Shown here in pieces: positions 1 to 6,588 of a stretch of DNA of 10,619 bases (position 1 is the first letter of the stretch; every line of letters starts with the position of its first letter). A model generated the notes under the pieces. The model saw only the letters and a program-made list of their open reading frames with translations. It was not told the origin of the DNA and ran no database searches. Source of the DNA: Candidatus Solincola jinzensis (lineage in GTDB: Bacteria; Actinomycetota; Geothermincolia; Geothermincolales; RBG-13-55-18); NCBI GenBank assembly GCA_015711875.1, contig JACVJG010000057.1, forward strand, positions 1-10,619, given 5' to 3'. A program made the translations under genes and the position numbers.

Positions 1-733
1 AGATGACCAGGTTGGTAGCATCCAGGGTGACGCCCTCGTTCTTCGCCGTGCTCAGGGGGTTGAGGTCGAAGAAGAGGAAGATGTCCTCCGCCGTCTCGCC
101 TATGCGCAGCTTGTAGGAAACCGATTGCAGCGTCTCCAGGTCCAGTAGGGCGGCCGATATCATGTTGGTGGACACGTAACCGCCGTAAGTGCCATCATTG
201 CCGTAATAGTCCTCGTAAAGACCGGCCTCGATGGCAGGGTTCCAGAGGCGGAAGGAGAAGTCCGAAAGGTCCACGAGACCGTCGCTCACGTTGGTCGCCG
301 TAAGCTCGATGTAGAGGAAGTCTCCCGCCACCTCCCTGGCGTTGCCCCCGGCCACCGTGGAGTTGCTGTCCTCCCGCGATACCGAGACCACGCTGAAGTT
401 CACTCCCGAGAGATAGGCGGTCTTGGTTATACCGGTGGTTGCCTGAGAAGCGCCGGAGTTCGAGGAGGTTTCGGCGCTGCCCTGCGAACCCGTGCCCGTC
501 GAGGAAGTGACGGCGCTGTCTTCCGCGCTCTCCCCCGACGGGCTCGTGGAGAAGCTCGCGTTTGACGACCCAAAGGCGGTGGCCTCGGGAGGCAGTTTCT
601 CCGAGGTTTTGGCAGAAGACGCGCTTGTTGCGCCGCTCCCGCAGGAAGCCGCCGCCACAGCTACCGCTGCGGCGAGAACCGCCACCGCTATCACTCGCAG
701 CGTCCTCGCGCCCCAGTTTTTCCCTTTCTCCAT
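1..733 (-). CDS. Secreted lipoprotein with DUF4352-like domain (C-terminus cut by window edge)
   Basis: The first 244 codons are present and the rest lies beyond base 1. The start ATG (731-733) has AAGGAG (740-745) six bases upstream. The N-terminus has basic residues (K3, K5, R10, R13), then an Ala/Val-rich hydrophobic stretch (about 14-29) ending in the lipobox-like AAAS-Cys31, so export and lipid anchoring at the membrane are likely. Residues 32-100 form a low-complexity Ser/Thr/Gly/Ala linker, usual for spacing a domain from the membrane or through the envelope. From about 105 a beta-rich domain begins (NFSVVSVSRE, then DFLYIELTATNVSDG, then DFSFRLWN). It resembles DUF4352/telokin-like domains, where the phrase 'IELTATNxS' precedes a conserved F-x-L strand. 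These domains have no known catalytic role and may bind a ligand or partner. The gene lies downstream of the two-component genes but has its own candidate promoter. The family call is from pattern memory and moderately sure; the lipoprotein call is firmer. Confidence 0.75.
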   Translation of the reverse strand, partial: MEKGKNWGARTLRVIAVAVLAAAVAVAAASCGSGATSASSAKTSEKLPPEATAFGSSNASFSTSPSGESAEDSAVTSSTGTGSQGSAETSSNSGASQATTGITKTAYLSGVNFSVVSVSREDSNSTVAGGNAREVAGDFLYIELTATNVSDGLVDLSDFSFRLWNPAIEAGLYEDYYGNDGTYGGYVSTNMISAALLDLETLQSVSYKLRIGETAEDIFLFFDLNPLSTAKNEGVTLDATNLVI

Positions 734-810
734 CTCTTGCTCCTTTTCCACTCCTCCCTCATGGTCGAATGACCCCTTCACGCGTGATGGTAAAAGGAGG
801 AAGTTAAAGA

Positions 811-840
811 CTTATGGAGATGCGTTGCGACATCTGTAAA
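811..840 (-). promoter_or_regulatory. Candidate promoter of the lipoprotein gene, with a dyad in the spacer
   Basis: On the minus strand TTTACA (835-840, 5 of 6 to TTGACA) and CATAAG (811-816, 4 of 6 to TATAAT) are 18 bases apart. They would give a leader of about 70 bases before the ATG at 733. The spacer and the edge of the -35 hold an interrupted dyad, AGATG (818-822) and CATCT (831-835), where a repressor could sit. The -10 match is modest. Confidence 0.35.
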
Positions 841-870
841 AAAGGCGCCGTGGGAACAAGGGTGGCGGCG
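838..870 (-). terminator. Possible intrinsic terminator after the histidine kinase gene
   Basis: Read on the minus strand, a GC-rich segment with CGCCG and CGGCG arms separated by about 15 bases is followed by six T residues (838-843). It lies about 150 bases past the kinase stop codon and just before the candidate lipoprotein promoter. The stem is only five perfect pairs with a long loop, so the call is tentative. The T tract overlaps the -35 element of the next promoter. Confidence 0.3.
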
Positions 871-1016
871 TGGCCAGGCGGCGAAAAGGCCCGCGTCATG
901 CCTTTACGCATGGGATGTTGCCCGCGAACAGGGTAACCGCCAAGGCGGGGACGGCAACTGCGCACAACATGAGAGCCGAGGTTTTCCGCCGACGCCTGCT
1001 TCCCTTGCCTTGCGGG

Positions 1017-2210
1017 CTACAGGGCGGTCGGCACGGTGAAACGGATAGCGGTGCCCTTCCCCGGCTCGCTCTCCACCCATATACGCCCGCCCTGCGCCTC
1101 TACCAGCCCTTTGGCTATGCTCAAGCCGAGACCGCTCCCGCCGGTTTCCCGCGTGCGCGATCTGTCCGTGCGGTAGAAACGATCGAACACGTATGGCAGT
1201 TCCCCGGGCTCAATCCCCGGGCCGTTGTCCTCCACGGAGACCATCACCACGCCCTCGCGCCTGCAAGCGCTCGCCTTGATCCGCCCGCCCTGCGGGTTGT
1301 AGCGCAGCGCGTTGGAGAACAGGTTGTGCAATACCTGGTGGATCCTTCCCTGGTCCGCGAGGGCATGCGGGAGGCCTGGCTCCACCTCCACTTCCACCTC
1401 TACCCCTTTCGCAGCCGCTTCCCTCTCGAACACCGCTGCCGCCGTTCTCAATGTTTCCCCCATGTCCAAGGGCATGAGGTCGAGCTCGAGCTGGCCGGCG
1501 TCCACCAGGGCCAGCTGGCGAAGGTCCTCCACCAGGCGAGAGAGCAGTTCGTTGTTCTCCATGAGCACGGAGAGCACCTCCGGGCTGAGCTCGATCACCC
1601 CGTCTTCCAGGGCCTCCAGGTGCCCGCGCTGAACCGCCAGGGGACTGCGGAGTTCATGGGAGATGTCGGTCACCATCTTTTTCCTGAGACTCTCGTTCCG
1701 CGCCAGGCTCTCCGAAAGGGTGTTGAAAGCCTCCGCCAACTCCTCCACTTCCCTGCCTCCCCTTACGTCGACCCCCCGGCCGTAATCGCCCGCCGCCACG
1801 CCGCGTGTGGCATCGGTAAGCTGCGCCAGCGGCTTTGATATACGGCTGGAGAGGTAATAGCTCAGTATGAAGGCCAGAACCACCCCCAGCAGGCCGGTGA
1901 AGACATAGCTTAAGTTCACCGCCAACAAGCGCTCCCTTTTCTCCGCCGAGAGGTTATCCGGCGGTGGTGGAGGCGGGGGAGGCGAGTCGCCGCTCTCTAT
2001 CCAAACGCGAAAGCCTTCGAAGGTACGCTCGAACTGCCGGTGCACCAGCAGGTTGGAGATGACGGCAAAGAAGATTATGCAGGCGAGGGTGACGCCGAGT
2101 ATGGCGAAAAAGAGTTTCGTCCGCAGGCTAAACCCTCTCCCTCGCCCGGAAGCGATATCCGACGCGGTGGACGGTCTCGATGAAGCTCCAGCCGCTTTCC
2201 CTGCTCTCAA
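1017..2210 (-). CDS. Two-component sensor histidine kinase (BaeS/PhoR-like, HAMP-HisKA-HATPase)
   Basis: A membrane sensor kinase of 397 residues from TTG 2210, which has AGGAGA (2215-2220) four bases upstream. An ATG at 2255 is in frame but has a weaker ribosome site and a longer overlap with the regulator gene. Segments in order: transmembrane helix about 30-56; an extracytoplasmic loop of about 45 residues with eight consecutive prolines (77-84); transmembrane helix about 100-120; a HAMP linker (SSRISKPLAQL onward); a HisKA box with the phospho-acceptor H185 in DISHELRSPL; and a HATPase_c domain with N-box N300 (NLFSNALRY), G1 DNGPGI (328-333) and G2 GSGLGL (about 359-364). All catalytic motifs look intact. 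It should autophosphorylate on H185 and pass the phosphate to the regulator encoded just upstream. The loop is too short for a folded PAS or Cache domain, so the signal may be sensed in or near the membrane. The ligand is unknown. The kinase call is very sure; the start is less so. Confidence 0.9.
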   Translation of the reverse strand: MRAGKAAGASSRPSTASDIASGRGRGFSLRTKLFFAILGVTLACIIFFAVISNLLVHRQFERTFEGFRVWIESGDSPPPPPPPPDNLSAEKRERLLAVNLSYVFTGLLGVVLAFILSYYLSSRISKPLAQLTDATRGVAAGDYGRGVDVRGGREVEELAEAFNTLSESLARNESLRKKMVTDISHELRSPLAVQRGHLEALEDGVIELSPEVLSVLMENNELLSRLVEDLRQLALVDAGQLELDLMPLDMGETLRTAAAVFEREAAAKGVEVEVEVEPGLPHALADQGRIHQVLHNLFSNALRYNPQGGRIKASACRREGVVMVSVEDNGPGIEPGELPYVFDRFYRTDRSRTRETGGSGLGLSIAKGLVEAQGGRIWVESEPGKGTAIRFTVPTAL

Positions 2211-2820
2211 GCTTTCTCCTGATGTTCTTGATGTGGGTGTCCATGTTGCGGTCATATCCCTGGTAATATTCCCCCTGGGTCATGCGGATGAGCTCCTCGC
2301 GAGTGAGCACTATGTCGGGGTTGGAGGCAAGAGCCGTGAGCACCGCGAGCTCCATGGGGGTCAAGGGGATCTCCTCTCCCTTTAGAAAAACGCGGTGGCT
2401 CCTGCGATCCACGGTCAGAGGGCCCGCCACGATGGCCTCCTCCGCGGCGCATTCCCTGCGCCTGCGCAGAAGCGACCTCACCCTCGCCACCAGCTCACGA
2501 GGGCTGAAGGGTTTGACCATGTAATCGTCGGCGCCCAGCTCCAGGCCCGTCACGCGGTCCTCTTCATCCGAGCGCGCAGAGAGGATGATGATGGGCACCC
2601 GTGATTCCCTGCGCACCTCGCGGCAGAACTCCAGGCCGTCCAGGCGGGGCATGAGGATATCCAGGACCACCAGATCCGGCCGGTGTTCGCGCCATAGCGC
2701 GAGAGCCTCCTCGCCATCGTTCGCCTCCAGGACTGGGTATCCCTCTCTCTGGAGGTAAGCCCTGACAAAACTCACTATGTGCGGCTCGTCGTCCACGATG
2801 AGTATCTTCTCGCTTCTCAT
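2128..2820 (-). CDS. OmpR/PhoB-family response regulator
   Basis: A cytoplasmic DNA-binding regulator of 230 residues, the usual OmpR-family length. The receiver domain (about 5-118) has the acidic pair D10-D11, phospho-acceptor D54 in VVLDILMPRLDG, the switch serine in IILSARSDEED, and the conserved lysine in DYMVKPFSPREL. The C-terminal winged helix (about 135-228) shows the signatures LTPMELAVL, MDTHIKNIRRKL and ETVHRVGYRF. ATG 2820 was chosen because the receiver fold begins right there (MRSEKILIVDDEP). An upstream in-frame ATG at 2892 has no ribosome site and would add 24 residues unlike a receiver. The ribosome site for 2820 is weak (GAGG about nine bases away). The gene overlaps the kinase by 83 bases, so translation is probably coupled and the two proteins form a cognate pair. 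Its targets are unknown; autoregulation or control of the adjacent lipoprotein gene is a guess from position. Confidence 0.93.
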   Translation of the reverse strand: MRSEKILIVDDEPHIVSFVRAYLQREGYPVLEANDGEEALALWREHRPDLVVLDILMPRLDGLEFCREVRRESRVPIIILSARSDEEDRVTGLELGADDYMVKPFSPRELVARVRSLLRRRRECAAEEAIVAGPLTVDRRSHRVFLKGEEIPLTPMELAVLTALASNPDIVLTREELIRMTQGEYYQGYDRNMDTHIKNIRRKLESRESGWSFIETVHRVGYRFRARERV

Positions 2821-3473
2821 CCCGGCCTCGCAACCGACCGCGCCGCATGAAGGCGGACTTCTTCGACTCCCGAGCGCGTGGCGCCGCCCCATTAGCGGTG
2901 GATCCCGAGGGTCACCCGTGCCATTCCTCGCCCCGGGCGCTTCGGCGCGTCCGCAATCACGACCGTGAAGCCGGCGTAGCGCGGCCTATAATCATCCGCC
3001 TGCAGCATGTCACCACGCGTCTATCTTAAGGCCGGTATATTAAGAAATTATGAAGAATCGGGGTGCATCCTGCTGCGATGCCGGCCCTATCCGCGCTGCG
3101 AGGAGCCGGCGTGAAGATCGCGGCCGGCCACCATCCGCCGCACGGGTAACGGTCACATGGATTCCGGCCCCTGAAGATCAAGCGGCCCGTTGTCAATCGC
3201 GCGGGAAAGAGGCTTTCCTGCGAGAGCAGCTATCGGCTTCTTCGTCCCGCGCTGCACCCCGGGCATCCCTGGGAAACGGCATTCGTCATAGGCGCTGGGT
3301 TGGGATCCTCTGCCCGCTTTGCTTGAATCTGGGGATCTGCCTTTCCTCACCAGAACTCATTGCAGCCATATATTTACAATAAAATACCGGCTGTTCTTGA
3401 ACCGTGCGAGCGCCTGCTCCGCTGATGCGGTATCACGATTTCCCCCCTCTCACAGGTGGGCGTGGGAGCGGTA
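2821..3473. other. 653-bp intergenic region between VWA gene and response regulator gene
   Basis: No convincing gene is seen here. Open frames exist on both strands (for example 3050-3382 plus and 3153-3350 minus), but they lack ribosome sites and have skewed Arg/Ser/Pro-rich compositions. The region holds the candidate promoter of the regulator operon (2985-3013) and two AT-rich patches (about 3023-3056 and 3366-3388). Around these is an imperfect inverted repeat (CCGGTATATTA at 3032-3042, TAAAATACCGG at 3380-3390). The 9-bp direct repeat GCGGTATCA occurs at 3427-3435 and 3468-3476, the second copy overlapping the VWA stop codon. No T-tract terminator for the VWA gene was found. Confidence 0.5.
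2985..3013 (-). promoter_or_regulatory. Candidate promoter of the response regulator-kinase operon
   Basis: On the minus strand GTGACA (3008-3013, 5 of 6 to TTGACA) is followed after 17 bases by TATAGG (2985-2990, TATA core). The start site would be near 2978, leaving a leader of about 155 bases before ATG 2820. No other gene lies between this site and the regulator. It is a consensus match by eye only. Confidence 0.35.
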
Positions 3474-5204
3474 TCAGGCATCGCTTCTTTTTACGAGTTC
3501 GACGTTCAGTGCCCGCTCCAGTCCCCTTGGTAGACCCGCTTTTCCCCGGTAGCCGTACTGGAACGCCCATTTCAGGAGCTTTTCCAGCGCGGCCGGCAAC
3601 TGAGAGAGGTGGTCGATGAACTGCACAGACCTGCCGTACTGCTCCAGCATCACCTGGCGGTCCTCCAGCCCGCATCCCAGGGTAATAAGATGGATCCCGT
3701 GCTCACTGCAGTAGTCCATGCCGTAGCGGACATCGCAACCGGCGTTGCAGGCGCCGTCGGTGATATGGATCATCAACCTGCGCTTCCTGTTCCCGGGCAT
3801 GAGGTGAGCGGCGGCGATGAGGGCCTGGCCCGAGGGCGTCTCGCCCATGGGGGAGACCGACATCAGCTCCTTCCCTTTGATGAGGCTGGTGAGCACGCAG
3901 ACCCCGTGCGACTCGTAATACGCCCATGCCTGCAGGCGATTGCCCGAACCCTTGAAGGCGCTGTGCATAGTGGCCACCGCCGTTTCCACCAGCCTCCAGC
4001 TCGGGCCCCTTCCCATGGAGCCCGAGGCGTCGATGAGCAGGCATATGCTCCAGCTCGGTTCCAGCACCTTTTGCTTTTCCATGAAGCAGGCTCCGTTGAT
4101 AGGCGCGCGGTAGAGGCGCCTGCGGTCCAGCCTGCCGCTGGTCAGTCCGCGGCTTAACATCGTCTTCCTGTCCGAGTATCCGTAGATTATGGCCTCTATC
4201 CTCCCCGCCTGCCTCTCGTCCACAACGCTCAGCGCGGGCATGTTAAGGTCCCATATGAAGGTGGGCAGGATCTTCTGCCGCGGGTCTTCCACCACGGATC
4301 TCACGATATGGGTGATGTCCCCGGACTCCTCCGCCAGCTCCGCTTCCACCTCCTGCAAGGCCTCCTGGTCCTTGACGCCGCCTTCGCTCTTAACCTTCGC
4401 CTCCGCCGAGGCGCCGCCCAGGAAAACGCCGGGGACCCTGGGGTCGATTATCCTCCAGGCGCGGACTTTTTCCCTTATCCTTTCCAGGGCCTCTAGATAG
4501 GCGGCCAGCCTCCGTTCGCAGCGCCCCACCACCCCCCCGCCTTCGTCGATGATCTCCCTCAGACACGGCGTGAGGCCCTTCAGCGCCTCGAGCGCAACCC
4601 GGTACCCCTCCGCGCCAGCATACTTTCCCTCTTCCCCCCACGCGCTCAGCCACCACAGGCAAACCAATCCATCCACGGATAGGAACGGTTCCCCCAAGAC
4701 GCGCTCCGCCTCCCGCATGGCCACTGCCCTGGCCCTGCGGTTGTACAGGCCGAGGACGGAGCGCTCGCATATGGAATCGACGTAGATGTCCTCTCCCACA
4801 TGCACGATCTTGCTCAATATCACCTTTTCGCGCGCGTCGAGAGCGGATGCGGCCTCCCTAGCGCGCCTCCAAACCAGCTCGCTCCACTCCCTGCGATGCA
4901 GTGCCTCGTGAGCCACCAGGCCCACCAGGTAATCCACCTTCTGGGGGCTGACGGGATACCTGCCCATGACGTACTCGGGGTCCAGGATGATGTCGCCGGG
5001 TGAGGCGGTCATGCCGGCATATACGACATCCCCTGTGTTGGGGCCGAGCGCTCCCGCCACTTTACGCAGGGCACGCAGCAGGTTGGCCAGCTCTGTGGCC
5101 TCCAATTGCGAGGTGTTGACGCGCCAGAACTCGGAAAGGGCGGGCTTGCCTCCCGCTCCTCCCGCGCCGCGTCGCGTCTCAATAGGGCATGTAGTCCCTG
5201 CCAT
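3474..5204 (-). CDS. VWA-domain protein with N-terminal HEXXH metallopeptidase-like region
   Basis: A soluble protein of 576 residues encoded with an AAA+ ATPase. The N-terminal part resembles the zincin-like region of some VWA proteins (DUF2201-like): HEALH at 99-103, then IVHVGEDIYVD at about 133-143, where H135, E138 or D139 could complete a metal site. A charged helical middle part (about 230-300) follows. The C-terminal VWA domain has an intact MIDAS: DASGSMG (D392, S394, S396), T456 in GETPSG, and D483 in ITDG. VWA partners of MoxR-type ATPases bind metal or target proteins in enzyme maturation, as in NorD/NorQ and CbbO/CbbQ, so a role as substrate adaptor is inferred. ATG 5204 has AAGGG five bases upstream; a GTG at 5210 is possible. 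It overlaps the ATPase gene by 26 bases, implying coupled translation. Whether the HEALH site is proteolytic is unknown, and no signal peptide or membrane helix is visible. Confidence 0.85.
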   Translation of the reverse strand: MAGTTCPIETRRGAGGAGGKPALSEFWRVNTSQLEATELANLLRALRKVAGALGPNTGDVVYAGMTASPGDIILDPEYVMGRYPVSPQKVDYLVGLVAHEALHRREWSELVWRRAREAASALDAREKVILSKIVHVGEDIYVDSICERSVLGLYNRRARAVAMREAERVLGEPFLSVDGLVCLWWLSAWGEEGKYAGAEGYRVALEALKGLTPCLREIIDEGGGVVGRCERRLAAYLEALERIREKVRAWRIIDPRVPGVFLGGASAEAKVKSEGGVKDQEALQEVEAELAEESGDITHIVRSVVEDPRQKILPTFIWDLNMPALSVVDERQAGRIEAIIYGYSDRKTMLSRGLTSGRLDRRRLYRAPINGACFMEKQKVLEPSWSICLLIDASGSMGRGPSWRLVETAVATMHSAFKGSGNRLQAWAYYESHGVCVLTSLIKGKELMSVSPMGETPSGQALIAAAHLMPGNRKRRLMIHITDGACNAGCDVRYGMDYCSEHGIHLITLGCGLEDRQVMLEQYGRSVQFIDHLSQLPAALEKLLKWAFQYGYRGKAGLPRGLERALNVELVKRSDA

Positions 5205-6054
5205 CTTCACCCTTGGCGTACCCCATCTCCAGGTGTATGGAAAGAAGCGTCGATTCCAGCGTATCCCTGCTCACCTGCAGGCTGTACACGAAAGCCTCCC
5301 TGAGGGAAGCGCCCATAGTCACCAGCTCCGCGATCATCAGGGTGTGGCGGGTGGAGACCATCACCGGCTCCTTTGAATTGCCCCTGAGCTGGTTTGCGAT
5401 GTTGACGATTGCCGACGCGTTATCCTCGTCAACCCCCGTCTTTCTGCGCAGCACCTCCAGCTCCACGTCCGGCGGTAGATAATCCATGAGGGTGACGTAA
5501 AACCTGTCCCTCAAGGCGGCGTCCAGCATCTCCACTCCCACGAACTCCTCGCCCTCGTTGAGGGTGGCGAAAAAGACCACGCCGGGGGCTACCTTGATCA
5601 GGCCCAGCTCATCCGTCCATACCTGCCGGTCCTCGGCGAGCACGGAGAAGAGCATGTTCAACGCCTTGGGATGCTCTGGGCGGTTGATCTCCTCCAGGTG
5701 GATCACACACCTGGGGGTCTGGATAGCCTGGGGGAACAGGAACTGTTGGTAGTAGGTCTCGCCGTCCTTGAGCCTCATATCCCCAAAGAGCTGCCCCGGC
5801 TCCGAGAGTATGCCCACCTGGAAGGTGGCCAGTGGCCTTCCGTTCCTGGCCGCGAACTGCCTCACCAGGGTGGATTTGCCACAGCCCTGCTTGCCTGCCA
5901 CCAGCACGTTGACAGGGTGCTTCCTGGAGAGCCTCTCGATGCGCTCCAGGTGCTCGATGATATCCCGCGGGAGGAAGAAGTTCTCCTCCGGCTGCGGCAC
6001 CAGCATGGAGATGTCGCCCAAAGACCTCTCGTCGACCGCCATATAACGCACCAT
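5179..6054 (-). CDS. MoxR/CbbQ/NorQ-like AAA+ ATPase
   Basis: A cytoplasmic AAA+ ATPase of 291 residues. Walker A is GKQGCGKS (54-61). The Walker B strand is CVIHLEEINRP (116-126), with Glu where most relatives have Asp in 'DEINR'. Sensor 1 is in FFATLNEGEEF (N166), and arginine-finger candidates R182 and R184 are in ALRDRF. The INRP stretch, the short alpha-helical C-terminal part and the pairing with a VWA gene place it with the MoxR group, whose rings remodel or activate partner complexes. It is the first gene of the pair, and its stop codon lies inside the start of the VWA gene. The start is uncertain: ATG 6054 has GGAGG 13 bases upstream, ATG 6042 has AAGGA about 11 bases upstream, and a GTG at 6120 also keeps the frame but sits only a few bases from the predicted transcription start. 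The substrate is unknown. Confidence 0.85.
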   Translation of the reverse strand: MVRYMAVDERSLGDISMLVPQPEENFFLPRDIIEHLERIERLSRKHPVNVLVAGKQGCGKSTLVRQFAARNGRPLATFQVGILSEPGQLFGDMRLKDGETYYQQFLFPQAIQTPRCVIHLEEINRPEHPKALNMLFSVLAEDRQVWTDELGLIKVAPGVVFFATLNEGEEFVGVEMLDAALRDRFYVTLMDYLPPDVELEVLRRKTGVDEDNASAIVNIANQLRGNSKEPVMVSTRHTLMIAELVTMGASLREAFVYSLQVSRDTLESTLLSIHLEMGYAKGEDGRDYMPY

Positions 6055-6114
6055 CCTTTCTGCCCGGCCTCCCCCTCCCCTGCGCGGTGAAGACCTGGGC
6101 TGCGATAAGCCCGT

Positions 6115-6146
6115 GGGCACGGTCCTCGACCATTATAACCGTGCCC
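6115..6146 (-). promoter_or_regulatory. Candidate -10 box and inverted-repeat operator before the AAA+ gene
   Basis: On the minus strand a perfect TATAAT lies at 6132-6137, about 78 bases before ATG 6054, but no clear -35 is seen 16-18 bases upstream. The box lies between the arms of a perfect 9-bp inverted repeat, GGGCACGGT (6115-6123) and ACCGTGCCC (6138-6146), with a 14-base spacer. Transcription starting near 6125 would include only one arm, so a protein-binding operator fits better than an RNA hairpin. A 9-bp repeat of this size can arise by chance in GC-rich DNA; its position is the main support. Confidence 0.35.
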
Positions 6147-6232
6147 GCAGCATCTTCGCATTCGCGCCTCGGACTCCCTACTCCCCCTGCCTGAACGAAG
6201 CGCACAAGACGAGAGCCCGCGTCCAGGAAATA

Positions 6233-6261
6233 TTGACAAGGACGCGAGGTTGTCCTAGAGA
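6233..6261 (+). promoter_or_regulatory. Candidate promoter for the prenyltransferase gene
   Basis: A perfect TTGACA (6233-6238) is followed after 17 bases by TAGAGA (6256-6261, weak). A better -10 match, TATACT (6262-6267), lies too far downstream. The site is enclosed by a perfect 9-bp inverted repeat, GCCCGCGTC (6215-6223) and GACGCGGGC (6270-6278). The leader to ATG 6589 would be about 320 bases, which is long. Confidence 0.3.
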
Positions 6262-6588
6262 TATACTACGACGCGGGCGTTCCGGCAGCCCGCGCCGGAG
6301 AGGGACTCCCAGCAGGCCAAGTGCTGGAGGGGTCACTGAGCCATCGCCTGGAGCCCGCTCCCATAAACCAGGAAACGCAGACCATACGGAGCAGGGAGAG
6401 GAGGAAAGGTCAGCGCGGCGGATCTTTCCATGGCGTGACATCGGGTCATTGGGCCGACGCCCTTCAGGAGAGGATTCGGCCAAGCCGCCATCGCGAGCAG
6501 CAAAGCCTCCGTCATGCTCGAACTCGGCGGAAGCCCCCGCTGGGCGCATGCCGTAACGGAATCGATTGCCTCGCTGGCCAACAAAACG

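Larger units (their letters stand above)
6055..6588. other. 534-bp divergent intergenic region between AAA+ and prenyltransferase genes
   Basis: This region separates leftward and rightward transcription units and holds candidate promoters for both. It has two perfect 9-bp inverted repeats, at 6115-6146 and 6215-6278. A short GC hairpin, TCCGGC and GCCGGA with a 7-base loop, lies at 6281-6299. Stretch 6300-6588 would be a long leader for the prenyltransferase; I saw no known riboswitch signature or convincing small gene in it. A 476-codon minus-strand open frame crosses from here through the prenyltransferase, but it is a complement of the real gene. Confidence 0.5.

Noticed and set aside
896..970. 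24-codon minus-strand frame with a hydrophobic segment
   Set aside because: It has no ribosome site and is too short to support. The hydrophobic look may be chance.
870..1838. 322-codon plus-strand open frame opposite the histidine kinase
   Set aside because: It is a complementary-strand frame of the kinase gene, rich in His, Arg and Pro and with no family motif. The kinase on the other strand has all its catalytic boxes.
2987..2992. Plus-strand TATAAT
   Set aside because: There is no matching -35 and no plus-strand gene downstream. The same bases fit a minus-strand promoter better.
3050..3382. 110-codon plus-strand frame in the large gap
   Set aside because: There is no Shine-Dalgarno, the composition is Arg/Ala/Ser/Pro-rich and atypical, and no domain is recognisable.
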